Source: Peptococcaceae bacterium (GTDB lineage: Bacteria; Bacillota; Desulfotomaculia; Desulfotomaculales; Pelotomaculaceae). Taken from it: a DNA stretch of 43,531 nt. A program made the position numbers and the translations under genes. The notes beneath the pieces are model-generated. The model did no database searches. It was not told the DNA's origin and saw only the letters and a list, made by a program, of their open reading frames with translations. The stretch covers positions 1 to 43,531 of the forward strand of contig JAAYRI010000099.1 of assembly GCA_012518875.1 (NCBI GenBank). Reading direction: 5' to 3'. Position 1 is the stretch's first letter. Each line of letters opens with the position of its first letter. This document shows positions 1-9,212 of the stretch, in pieces.

Positions 1-148
1 CCACCATGTTGAAGGATGCCTCCGGGGAAACCATAAAGCTGAACCCGGCAAATCCGGCTAGAGCCATCGCGATGGAAATGGGCATCCGCAAGGCAACCAG
101 CCCTAGAAAAAACAGTATGCCGATTAAGCCAATAGTCAGTGATGTCAT
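1..148 (-). CDS. dctM: TRAP transporter large permease (DctM), N-terminal part, truncated by window edge
   Basis: Reverse-strand translation MTSLTIGLIGILFFLGLVALRMPISIAMALAGFAGFSFMVSPEASFNMV is hydrophobic and DctM-like; ATGA overlap with the stop of the dctQ gene. Confidence 0.8.
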   Translation of the reverse strand, partial: MTSLTIGLIGILFFLGLVALRMPISIAMALAGFAGFSFMVSPEASFNMV

Positions 149-636
149 TTGTTATTAGCCGCCTTAATAAAAAACTCGATAGACCTTACCAACAAAACCA
201 GGCTATAGACCAACACACCCAGGGCAATCAGGTAGACAAAAGGGTAAATCGGCGCCTGGGTTGTGGATGTTACCATACCGCTGTCCATTATGCTCCCGGC
301 ATATACCCCCACATACCAGGCGGAAACAGCCAGGAAAAATGCTGCTATAATGTTTATACATCCACCGGCCACATGCCGCCACCTGGTGGGGAACAAACCC
401 ACCACCAGGCTGACGTCAATGTGTGCCTTCTGGATGCCACAGTAAGCCAGAGACAGGCCGATGATCAGGGCCATCAGTAGACCCACATACTCATAGGCGC
501 CAAAAACAGGGGCCTTAAAAACCACGCGCAACAATATATTCGCCACAATAAGTACCATTGTGACCACCAGGAAAAATGCCGCCACCTGATCCAGCACCCG
601 GCTGAAACCGGTAACCAAGCCCGAAAACCATCTCAT
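145..636 (-). CDS. dctQ: TRAP transporter small permease (DctQ)
   Basis: 163 aa, four hydrophobic segments, DctQ-like; lies between dctP and dctM; GGAGG upstream of ATG. Confidence 0.85.
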   Translation of the reverse strand: MRWFSGLVTGFSRVLDQVAAFFLVVTMVLIVANILLRVVFKAPVFGAYEYVGLLMALIIGLSLAYCGIQKAHIDVSLVVGLFPTRWRHVAGGCINIIAAFFLAVSAWYVGVYAGSIMDSGMVTSTTQAPIYPFVYLIALGVLVYSLVLLVRSIEFFIKAANNK

Positions 637-657
637 CTGCCAGTTACCTCCACTAGC

Positions 658-1746
658 TTATTTGTACAACTGATTATATTTAACGGCCAAATCCTTGACT
701 GTATCTAATATTTGCCGGCCGGGAATGCCTTTTTCCTCCATGTTGGCTACATATTCTTCCTGGATGGGCTCAACCAGGGAAATCCAGCAGTCCGCCTCCT
801 CCTTGGGCAGGGTGAGAAGTTCCATGCCATGCTCATCAACTGCATACCGAAGGGCCGCCTCATTCTGCTTATCCCACAAGCCCATAGCCACCTTTGCAAA
901 ATACTCCTCATTGACCTGTTCAATGGCTCGCTGTATTTCCGGGGATAGGGAATGCCATTTATCCAGGTTCATGGTCATAAAGAACAGGGTATTGTAAAGG
1001 AAAGGTGTTTTTGTGATATATTGGGTGACCTCGGCCTGTTTCCAACCCTGCAGCACTTCGATGGGACTGAGGTTACCCTTGACCACCCCTTTGGACAAGG
1101 ATTCATAAGCATCGGACTGGGGCATGGCCACTGGGCTGGCTCCCAGCACCTTTAGTGTTTTGGCGCTGAGACCGGTGGCCCTTAGTTCCAGGCCATTTAA
1201 ATCCGCCAGGGTTTGCACCGGAACCTTTGTAAACAAATCCCCCGAGCCGGTGGTCAACACCATCATCAGTTTGGTATCCTGCACCTCTTGAGGGTTGAGC
1301 TGTTTGATGCCCTCCCAGGCCACCTTGCTGGCCACCTGGGAATTATTATAAGTAACACCGGGCAGTTCAAAGGCCTCTAGGGCAGGGAAGCGCCCCCTGG
1401 TGTAGGAAAAACAGGATAGGCCAATATCGGCGATCCCATTGACTACTCCATCATAGATTCCATCCGCCTTCAGCAGTGTTTCCTGGGGATAGCTAATCAC
1501 CTTTACCTGTCCATTAGTGGCCTCTTCAACAGCCTGGGCCCAGGGTTGAACCAGTTCCTTTTCCGCTGGGTGGCTGCCGGGGAAAAAATGGGCCAGCTTA
1601 AGCTCGATCACCCCCTGTTTTTGTACCTGGGCAGATGATTGGGATGAACAACCGGTCACATTCACCAGCACTGCTGTGGCCAGCAGCAGCAGGATCACCA
1701 CCGTGGCTAACATCCGCCCTCCACTGCCTAAACTAAGTCTTTTCAT
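658..1746 (-). CDS. dctP: TRAP transporter solute-binding lipoprotein (DctP)
   Basis: Lipobox-like VNVTGC; DctP-family features (KLAHFFPGSHPAEKELVQPWAQAVEEATNGQVKV, ELRATGLSAKTLKVLGASPVAMPQSDAYESLSKGVVKG). Confidence 0.9.
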   Translation of the reverse strand: MKRLSLGSGGRMLATVVILLLLATAVLVNVTGCSSQSSAQVQKQGVIELKLAHFFPGSHPAEKELVQPWAQAVEEATNGQVKVISYPQETLLKADGIYDGVVNGIADIGLSCFSYTRGRFPALEAFELPGVTYNNSQVASKVAWEGIKQLNPQEVQDTKLMMVLTTGSGDLFTKVPVQTLADLNGLELRATGLSAKTLKVLGASPVAMPQSDAYESLSKGVVKGNLSPIEVLQGWKQAEVTQYITKTPFLYNTLFFMTMNLDKWHSLSPEIQRAIEQVNEEYFAKVAMGLWDKQNEAALRYAVDEHGMELLTLPKEEADCWISLVEPIQEEYVANMEEKGIPGRQILDTVKDLAVKYNQLYK

Positions 1747-2111
1747 TTTTTTCCCTCCTATAAATCGTTTTAAAAAAACAAAAAAACCCCATAGGAGTTT
1801 TAGGCAAGCAAAAATCCATATTACTAGATCAGTAATATGAAATAATATTCCCTTCGCCTACCGTATTACCATCCTACGCCACTACATCAACCAACCATAC
1901 CTACTTGTAAAACTACCATACTACACTACCAAATCTACAATTCTTCCTGGGGATGACCTCACCACGCTTTCTCAATTACCATAATATTATCTTATTCTAC
2001 ATTAAAAAGAAATTCCCTTTTGCCGGCAAAAATTTTTATTCTAAAAACATATTAACCATATTATGCCTGCCAACCAATGGATCCCTATCGCCTTTTTTGA
2101 TACAGGGCTAC

Positions 2112-3296
2112 TCATGGTGATCTCCTCATCTCAGGCTGCCAAAATTTTCTGGCGCCCAGAAGAAATACCGGCAGGTAGCCTAACAGCACTATGCCGTAGA
2201 GCCCAAATAAATTCCTCAACCCCAGCACATCCACAAAAGCACCACCAGCCAGGGGACCGATGATATAGCCCAGGGAGAAGGCAGTGTTATACAAACCAAA
2301 GGCAGCCCCATAGCTGGTTGGCCCTTTTTGCTCACTTACGGCATCGGCCAGTAGCGGAGCGCTGGGGGCCGTCATAAGGCCAAAGGTAATACCTATCCCA
2401 CCCATCACCAGCATAGTGGTCTTGATGGTCGGGGCAAAAGTGAGCAGGGGCAAGACACCCGCCGTGAGCAACATACCCGATATAATTATCGGCACGCGCC
2501 CCAATTTGTCTGACAAAGCACCGAACAAGGGCTGAGCGATAATGCTTGTGGCTGAAATGGCCCCAAACATGATGCCGATAATCAGCGGCGTGGCCGCAAA
2601 CTTTCCGTGAAGGTAGCCAGGCAACAAGGGATCAATAAAACCAAAGCCTATGGAGGCCACCAGTATCACCCCACCGCTGACCAGCAGGGTTTGATTTCGC
2701 AACAGCATAGGCAAATTGGTTTTTTCCGGTAGATCATCGCGGGCAGGTTCCTTAATGATGAGTACAATAGCTACCAGCACCAGCACCACAATCACAGCAG
2801 CGGTGAAAAAGGGCGCCCGGTAGCCGCCCCAGTCATATAGAAAACCGCCCACCGCTGGACCGACAAGAAACCCAAAGTTGTTGCCGGCCATTGCCAGACC
2901 CATTTTCCCACCCCGCTCCCGGGGCGGGTACATATCAGCCACCAGAGCGGGACCCACCACCCAGGTAACCGCCGCTGCCACGCCCTGGAGGTAACGGGTA
3001 GTAAGCAAAGTAATAAAGGTGGTAGAAAAAGCAAAGCAGATGGTGGTAATAGCTAAACCCGACATCCCGGCCACCATCACCCTTTTTTTCCCGTAGCGGT
3101 CCGAAATAATGCCAATGGGAATGGATAGCAACAGCAGGGCCACAGAATAGACGGAAAAAAGCACTCCCAACTGAAACGAGGAAAAGCCCAAACCTTCACT
3201 ATATATAGGTAGCACCGGCACAATAATACCAAATATAAAGGCATCCACAAAAATGGTTAGTGCCACCACCAGCAGCGCCCGGCTGCGGTAAGCCAT
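2112..3296 (-). CDS. MFS transporter (drug-efflux type)
   Basis: About 12 hydrophobic segments; MFS motif GIISDRYGKKRVMVAG; start moved to the ATG at 3296 behind GGGAGAGGGG. Confidence 0.85.
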   Translation of the reverse strand: MAYRSRALLVVALTIFVDAFIFGIIVPVLPIYSEGLGFSSFQLGVLFSVYSVALLLLSIPIGIISDRYGKKRVMVAGMSGLAITTICFAFSTTFITLLTTRYLQGVAAAVTWVVGPALVADMYPPRERGGKMGLAMAGNNFGFLVGPAVGGFLYDWGGYRAPFFTAAVIVVLVLVAIVLIIKEPARDDLPEKTNLPMLLRNQTLLVSGGVILVASIGFGFIDPLLPGYLHGKFAATPLIIGIMFGAISATSIIAQPLFGALSDKLGRVPIIISGMLLTAGVLPLLTFAPTIKTTMLVMGGIGITFGLMTAPSAPLLADAVSEQKGPTSYGAAFGLYNTAFSLGYIIGPLAGGAFVDVLGLRNLFGLYGIVLLGYLPVFLLGARKFWQPEMRRSP

Positions 3297-3446
3297 AAAA
3301 AAAACCCCTCTCCCCACACTATGCTAGTATAGTACCTGAACCCGGGCAAAACAATAGGACCCAGTGCCGGGCCCTTTTTATTCCTTAACGAAAATGGAAA
3401 AGTGTGCATTTTTCTCAGTATTGTTAACAAGAATGCCTGGCCCCAT

Positions 3447-4142
3447 CTATGGATTTTCTCCATCCCCCACAAGGGCTGCCGTAAGTTCCAATGGTGCCAT
3501 AACCCGGCCGTCTTTATAAACACGCATGTTACCAGATGAGATTTCGTCTATCAGCATTACCCGGCCAACCCTGTCCAGGCCAAATTCCAATTTGATATCA
3601 TACAGTTCTAAGCCCTTTTCCTGTAGGAGATCACTAATCAAAGCAGTGATTTTTTGGGTACTTTTTTTGATTTCCGCAAATTGCGCGGCAGACATAATGC
3701 CTAAAGCCTCCAAACCCTCCAGGGTAACTAAAGGATCCCCTCTTTGATCATCCTTTAATGTGGCCTCAACATAGGCGTTGAGCTTGTCCCCTTCCTGCAC
3801 ATAGGCACCGTAACGGCGCAGAAAACTTCCCACTGCCCTATAGCGGCAGATAATCTCCAGACCCTGGCCGAAGGCCTTGGCCCCCTTCACGTCCATAGTA
3901 CCGTTTTTTATATTGGCGCTAATATAGTGGGTTGGGATACCGGCCTTTTTCAGCATTTCAAAAAACATAGTGGACACCCTGAGATTTCCTTTTCCTATCC
4001 CCTTAATAGTGAGACCCACTGTGTTAGCCCCGGGGTCAAAAACACCATTTTCACCCGTTACATCATCCTTGAATTTCAAGCGGAAGTTCCCATCTTCCAG
4101 AGCAAATACATCCTTTGTTTTTCCCTCATATAATTTTCTCAT
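3447..4142 (-). CDS. purC: Phosphoribosylaminoimidazole-succinocarboxamide synthase
   Basis: Strong family match by eye: [13 protein letters not shown]..., [42 protein letters not shown]. Confidence 0.95.
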   Translation of the reverse strand: MRKLYEGKTKDVFALEDGNFRLKFKDDVTGENGVFDPGANTVGLTIKGIGKGNLRVSTMFFEMLKKAGIPTHYISANIKNGTMDVKGAKAFGQGLEIICRYRAVGSFLRRYGAYVQEGDKLNAYVEATLKDDQRGDPLVTLEGLEALGIMSAAQFAEIKKSTQKITALISDLLQEKGLELYDIKLEFGLDRVGRVMLIDEISSGNMRVYKDGRVMAPLELTAALVGDGENP

Positions 4143-4337
4143 AGCTTGATCCCTTCCTATTTCTGTTTCCCCATTTGCTATTGCAATATTATAACAGCCA
4201 CTTGCTAATCTGTATATTCATTTATTTATCCCAGGCGAACGCTTATCACCAACCACAAACCACTAACCACTAATTACTAACGGATAAACCACCATTTATC
4301 TGCAGTTCAAAGCAAACTGCAGCCTTTTCCAGTATAT

Positions 4338-4370
4338 GGTGGGACGAGGTACCTGTCCCCCCGTCCCACC
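4338..4370. repeat. GGGAC...GTCCC hairpin repeat, copy 1
   Basis: ggtgggacg-aggtacctgtccccc-cgtcccacc; 9-bp perfect stem. Confidence 0.7.
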
Positions 4371-4410
4371 CCCGTCCCATTTTTAGATTCATGCATAAAC
4401 AGTCCACCCC

Positions 4411-4554
4411 TTAAACCACCAGTTTTTTGGCCTTCCTGTCGATAATGCCGGCTGCCGGCACTACATTATGGACATCAATGGCAATATTGCATTTTTCTAC
4501 CTCATTCGTCAAAATCCTGCCTAATGTATTCAAGCGGGGATGGTTCCTGAACAT
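4411..4554 (-). CDS. Possible unlisted small ORF (47 aa) or gene remnant
   Basis: Translation MFRNHPRLNTLGRILTNEVEKCNIAIDVHNVVPAAGIIDRKAKKLVV*; the frame stays open further upstream; no clear RBS. Confidence 0.25.
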   Translation of the reverse strand: MFRNHPRLNTLGRILTNEVEKCNIAIDVHNVVPAAGIIDRKAKKLVV

Positions 4555-4743
4555 GAATTCCACTAAATAACAATGGTTGGCGCATTGATAGCGCCGGGGC
4601 CGCTACCGGGATCGGCATGTATTGGCTATTGGTTAAGGGTTAGGGGGGTGGTTCAGGGGGACAAGAACGAGAGGGATATGGACAAAAGGCAACCTTTGTC
4701 CCAGGCTCTGTCCCCCCACCCGATCTATTTTTTTGTTCCCTGC

Positions 4744-6021
4744 CTATCTATTATCCAACATTTCTAGGAAAGCTTCTACCCTGGTCTTAATTTGTGCTGT
4801 ATCTTCCTGCCCATAATCTGTTTCCAGATCCAAAAGGGGGATGTTTTCTTCTTGGAGCCTTTTGGCCACCCGGTTGGCCTCCACCAGATAGGGGTCACAG
4901 AAAGCCAGGTTGCAGTTAATAACCCCGTCTGCCTTCATTTCCCTGGCCAGACGCACTATATCTTTCATCCTGCCCTCATTGGGGGTAAAGCAGGCACAGT
5001 TGATGTCCAGATAGCGAGCGGCAATAGCCTCCACCATTTGCTCTACAGTTTCCCCATCTTCCGGCACCAGGTTCTCAAAATAGCGCAGCCCCGTGCACAT
5101 TTCTTCAGCCACAATCACCGCGCCGCTGGTTTCGATCACGTGAGGCACCTTCCAGTTGGGCAAAGCCATCGGGGTCCCCGAAAGAACCAGGCGAGGTGCA
5201 CCAGCTGCAGCAGCCCCTTTTCTGGTCATTACCCGGGCCTCAAGCTCATCGCAAAGGGCATTCACCTGAGCAGTAAACCGGGGTACATCATCATACATGG
5301 AGATTTGCTCAATCAATAGACAATCTTTGCCGCTAATCGGGGCAGGGTCGTGCCGGCGCAGCTCATTTAAACGCAGGAGTGCCCTGCGCTTGGCATTGGT
5401 GTCCTTAATCGCTTGACTCAACGATTCTGCTGTCACCTTATTGCCCGTAAACTCCACCAATGCGGCCAAAAAATCCTGCACCTCACTCAACCATAATGCC
5501 TTGTCTTTTTCCCGCTTCATCTGAGGTACTTCCATCACATGCACCGGCACATAGTCGTTTAATATTTCAAAAGCCTTCTTTTTCCCATCACATGTAGTTT
5601 CCCCCACAACCATATCGCAGGTTTCAAAATAAGGGCAAACCTTGCCTAGCTTAAAGCCCATGAAGGATTTAATCAGGGGGCAGATGTTTCGGGGCAGCAC
5701 CTTTTCCGCCTGGGCTGTGCCAATCTCCACCCCGGAACAGAGACCCACCTGGATCCCACCTGCGGCCCGCACAATTTCTTCCGGCACATATACACAAAAA
5801 GCACCGACCACCTTGCCTCCCTCTGCTTTGTGGTCCTGCAGCTCCTGAATGCGCTGGCCGTGGACCTCGCTGACTACAAAGTCAAAATACTCCATCCCCT
5901 CCGGCCTATTTTCCTGGTTCATGTACACGCTGCCATAAGAAATGGGCAACACATCCATCAACTGGTCGTGTGATGCCAAATCCAGCCCCAGGGACTGCCA
6001 CATTTTCCGGTGATCTGCCAT
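4744..6021 (-). CDS. 2-hydroxyacyl-CoA dehydratase/BcrB-HgdB family protein, probably a double-cubane-cluster-type reductase
   Basis: 425 aa; Cys pattern FCVYVPEE, NICPLIKSF, KVCPYFETCDMVVGETTCDGKKK; divergent to its activase; AAAGGAGG RBS. Confidence 0.85.
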   Translation of the reverse strand: MADHRKMWQSLGLDLASHDQLMDVLPISYGSVYMNQENRPEGMEYFDFVVSEVHGQRIQELQDHKAEGGKVVGAFCVYVPEEIVRAAGGIQVGLCSGVEIGTAQAEKVLPRNICPLIKSFMGFKLGKVCPYFETCDMVVGETTCDGKKKAFEILNDYVPVHVMEVPQMKREKDKALWLSEVQDFLAALVEFTGNKVTAESLSQAIKDTNAKRRALLRLNELRRHDPAPISGKDCLLIEQISMYDDVPRFTAQVNALCDELEARVMTRKGAAAAGAPRLVLSGTPMALPNWKVPHVIETSGAVIVAEEMCTGLRYFENLVPEDGETVEQMVEAIAARYLDINCACFTPNEGRMKDIVRLAREMKADGVINCNLAFCDPYLVEANRVAKRLQEENIPLLDLETDYGQEDTAQIKTRVEAFLEMLDNR

Positions 6022-6334
6022 TGCAGTTTTCCTCCTTTAAAATTTACTCATTTAAATTTAATTAGTCACTCTATTTGCCATGCAAAAGGGCCCTAAAAAC
6101 AATATTTAATATAAAATTTGACACCAGGTATAAAACCCCTTTATTGCCCCTATTTATTATTTTTATCACCAGGGCCCGATTAATAAGGCAACCTAATACC
6201 GGCAAAGACCCCGGTACCATTGATAAACAAGCATTATGCAAGCCCATTGATAGATAAAATTATTTTATATAACCCATCAGTTATGCTTATGGCATTATAA
6301 TAGAAGGAGTAGGGTTTAATAGAGGGATTTACCG

Positions 6335-6496
6335 ATGGCATTCTGGATCAGTGTTGGTTGGGGACGAAAAAATGGAAGCAGCTGCGGTAGACGCCTGAGA
6401 ATAATAAAAAAACCCCGGCCATGCCCCGTGTCATACAGTTGCTATCGAGGGGTTAGCAAGGTTTTAGCTGCAAGGGATGCCAGGGATATATTTTAA
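6335..6496 (+). CDS. Possible 53-aa leader or small ORF upstream of the activase
   Basis: ATG behind GAGGG; translation MAFWISVGWGRKNGSSCGRRLRIIKKPRPCPVSYSCYRGVSKVLAARDARDIF*. Below the length cutoff of the ORF track. Confidence 0.2.
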   Translation: MAFWISVGWGRKNGSSCGRRLRIIKKPRPCPVSYSCYRGVSKVLAARDARDIF

Positions 6497-6544
6497 AAGG
6501 GTTTCAAAGGTTTCAAGCATTTCACAACGGGAGGGGAACCTGTT

Positions 6545-7306
6545 ATGTATACAGTTGGACTGGATGTGGGGTCGATGATGACCAAAGGGGTACTGCTCAA
6601 TCGGGGTGTCTGGCAAAGCGTGGTTATACCTACAGGCTACAGCCCCCGCCAGGCTGGGGAACAGGCTTTTGAAAAACTGCTCCGCAAAGCTGGCCTGAGC
6701 CGGAAAAATGTCGACGTGGTTATTGGTACCGGATACGGCCGGGTAGCCCTTTCTTTTATTGATCGGGCAGTTACTGAGATTACCTGCCATGCTAAAGGTG
6801 CCCATTACCTGGTGGAAGGAACGGATATGGTGATCGATATCGGCGGCCAGGATAGTAAGGTGATTCTTACGGATGGGCGGGGAAATGTGACCAATTTTGT
6901 CATGAACGACAAGTGTGCCGCAGGCACCGGGCGGTTTTTACAGGTGATGGCTGCGGCTCTGGGCTGTGATGTCAGCGAACTGGCCGATCTGGCAGATAAT
7001 AGCCCACCAGCCCAAATCAGCAGCATGTGCACTGTCTTTGCAGAGTCGGAGGTGATTGGCCTGCTGGTTCAGGGCGTCAGCAAGGCCCGGATTATCGCCG
7101 GCATCCACCGTTCTGTGGCCACCCGGGTAGCAGCAATGGCCGCACGTTTGGGCTGCGGACAGCAGATTACCTTCACCGGCGGTGTAGCAAAAAACGCGGG
7201 CATCAAGCAGTGCCTGATCGCTGAGCTGAACCAGCCCATCACCACCGTACCAGAGTCCCATCTGGCCGGTGCCTTGGGGGCAGCCCTGATTGCCCAGGGT
7301 AATTAA
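6545..7306 (+). CDS. CoA-substrate-specific enzyme activase (HgdC/BadF/BcrA family)
   Basis: YTVGLDVGSMMTKGVL, VIDIGGQDSKVI, NDKCAAGTGRFLQVMA, FTGGVAKNAGI motifs; GGGAGGGG RBS. Confidence 0.95.
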   Translation: MYTVGLDVGSMMTKGVLLNRGVWQSVVIPTGYSPRQAGEQAFEKLLRKAGLSRKNVDVVIGTGYGRVALSFIDRAVTEITCHAKGAHYLVEGTDMVIDIGGQDSKVILTDGRGNVTNFVMNDKCAAGTGRFLQVMAAALGCDVSELADLADNSPPAQISSMCTVFAESEVIGLLVQGVSKARIIAGIHRSVATRVAAMAARLGCGQQITFTGGVAKNAGIKQCLIAELNQPITTVPESHLAGALGAALIAQGN

Positions 7307-7345
7307 AACATAATATACCCCAGGCTCTGTGGCAGGGATTCCCCA

Positions 7346-8488
7346 TCACAGCCCTGAACATGTAGTGGAATCCGTCCCAACATCCCGGGACAGTTCCCTT
7401 ACCTTAAATTCCAGCATCTCACCTGTATGGGCATCAATTTCTACCTCATATTTCTTGTCGTCCTTTTTAACTTCCACCTCATATTCGTAGCGGCCCTGTT
7501 CTTTCTCCAGCACAAATTCCACCACCTGACCGCCACCAGTCCTAGTCAGGGCAATCTCCAGGGCCTTCTCCATGCCCAACAACAGCCCTGGTTGAACATT
7601 TCTGCCTGGATGGCCATCTCTTCTCTCTTTAAACTCCAGCACCTCACCTGTATGGGCATCAATTTCTACCTCATATTTCTTGTCATCCTTTTTAACCTCC
7701 ACCTCATATTCATAGCGGCCCCGTTCTTTTTCCAGCACAAATTCCACCACCTGACCACCGTCAGTCCTGGCCAGGGCAATCTCAAGGGCCTTCTCCATAT
7801 CCAGCAACGGGCCCATGCCCACTGTCCTGGAAGCTTCTACTTCCTCTTTTCCCGTACCGCCATCCAGGTCAGCAGCAACATTTTTTACCTGGACAAATAA
7901 CTCCTCTGGTTTAATGTCCAACCCTGCCGCCAGTGTCAAAATTCCCTGCAAACTAAGAGGGGCCAGCTCCTCAATAGACAAACTGCTGTCCACTGCTGTG
8001 AGTTTTTTAATAACCGCCAATTTTCCGGGAGATATACCCTTATCGGTAGCAATTGTCCGTATCTCTTTGCTGTATGTGATGGTCTGACCAAGCAATCTAG
8101 CTTCAACCTGCTTATTCTGCAAACTTTCCTCTATAAGTTGGCCTGCTTGCTCAAGAAGTGTGGGATGGGCATTGTTGTCGTTGGCTGTAATCATGATTAG
8201 GTTGTTTTTTTCAGCAGAAATATGACCTGTTAAAACCATTAAATCTACCAGTTCATTGACTACACCATCAAAGTCCCGATCCCCAACAGAAAAGCCCTCT
8301 AACACCTTTTTTGCCTCTTTATCTAAAGGACTTACAGAAAGAACATTGTTCAACCTGTTGGTGGTAATCTCTATGCCTGGGTTAACATCCAGGGTGATGC
8401 TATTGGCCGGCCGGGAAGAAAATACAAACACAACCAAGGCAATAAGAAACACCCCAGCCCACAAAATACCGAGCTTTTTCTTCTTCAC
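7346..8488 (-). CDS. RsgI-like extracytoplasmic domain protein with two tandem PepSY domains
   Basis: One N-terminal TM segment, then SITLDVNPGIEITTNRLNNVLSVSPL (RsgI mid-domain-like), then two near-identical ~75-aa PepSY units; GTG start at 8488 behind AGAGAGGTG. Confidence 0.75.
   Translation of the reverse strand: MKKKKLGILWAGVFLIALVVFVFSSRPANSITLDVNPGIEITTNRLNNVLSVSPLDKEAKKVLEGFSVGDRDFDGVVNELVDLMVLTGHISAEKNNLIMITANDNNAHPTLLEQAGQLIEESLQNKQVEARLLGQTITYSKEIRTIATDKGISPGKLAVIKKLTAVDSSLSIEELAPLSLQGILTLAAGLDIKPEELFVQVKNVAADLDGGTGKEEVEASRTVGMGPLLDMEKALEIALARTDGGQVVEFVLEKERGRYEYEVEVKKDDKKYEVEIDAHTGEVLEFKERRDGHPGRNVQPGLLLGMEKALEIALTRTGGGQVVEFVLEKEQGRYEYEVEVKKDDKKYEVEIDAHTGEMLEFKVRELSRDVGTDSTTCSGL
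7394..7815 (-). repeat. Intragenic tandem duplication, period 225 bp (75 aa), PepSY units
   Basis: Near-identical blocks containing acctgtatgggcatcaatttctacctcatatttcttgtc at about 7421 and 7646. Confidence 0.9.
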
Positions 8489-8618
8489 CTTTAACACCTC
8501 TCTTTTTTTACTCTTGGGCCTCTTGGGCCACAAGGACAGAGACAAGCCCGCTACCCCACCCTACAGGTGATCTTATCCTGAGTTTCTATCTTGTTCAATG
8601 GGCTCCTAAATAAAACAT

Positions 8619-8658
8619 AAAAAAATGGGACGTGGGGTCAGGTCCCTTGTCCCATTTT
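8619..8658 (-). terminator. GGGAC-family hairpin acting as a putative intrinsic terminator for the ferredoxin gene
   Basis: Minus strand AAAATGGGAC-AAGGGACCTGACCCCAC-GTCCCATTTTTTT: perfect 10-bp stem followed by a T tract. Confidence 0.65.
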
Positions 8659-8750
8659 AGAGTGCACATATTAATCCCGGGTACACACCCTATCAACCTG
8701 CACTAGTTTACGCAGAACTTATCACAGTGATTATTGGTTTTTTAGATCCA

Positions 8751-9212
8751 TTAATGCTCCTGATAGATGGCCCCCGCGGGACAGAGCTTGATACAAGATC
8801 CACATTTTGTGCAGATCTGATTATCGATTACTGCTTTGTTTTCAACTAATGAAATAGCCCCTGCCGGGCATGTTTCTACGCATAACCCACAACCAACACA
8901 GCTATCATCGATGTATATTTTCCCGGCCGCCTTATTTTTTGGCAAAGCTTTTTTTATGGTTGTTTGTTCATAATTATAGTTGGTCTTTACGTCAGATCTT
9001 AAACCCTGGCCTAGCCCCCGACCTCGGCCCAAGCCCCTTCTGGAAGTAGGGGTCTCAATACCTCTACAGGCGCCGGAACCCCGGCCATAAACTGGTGTTG
9101 TTTTTCTGCAGGCACCAGAGCCCTTTCCCGCCATTGCCCCCATACCCGGCTGGCAGCTTCTATTTTTTCTAGACATTTTGTTCACCCCCTGATTATCTAC
9201 CCGATATGCCAT
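8751..9212 (-). CDS. 2x[4Fe-4S] ferredoxin-type protein with Gly/Arg-rich N-terminus
   Basis: Two CxxCxxCxxxCP motifs (CVGCGLCVETCP, CTKCGSCIKLCP); N-terminal PGMGAMAGKGSGAC...GRGSGACRG. The start is more likely at the internal MSRKNRS. Confidence 0.85.
   Translation of the reverse strand: MAYRVDNQGVNKMSRKNRSCQPGMGAMAGKGSGACRKTTPVYGRGSGACRGIETPTSRRGLGRGRGLGQGLRSDVKTNYNYEQTTIKKALPKNKAAGKIYIDDSCVGCGLCVETCPAGAISLVENKAVIDNQICTKCGSCIKLCPAGAIYQEH

Noticed and set aside
3447-4142. Purine riboswitch or pur operon upstream of purC
   Set aside because: No riboswitch-like conserved core recognised in the leader, and no other pur genes nearby.
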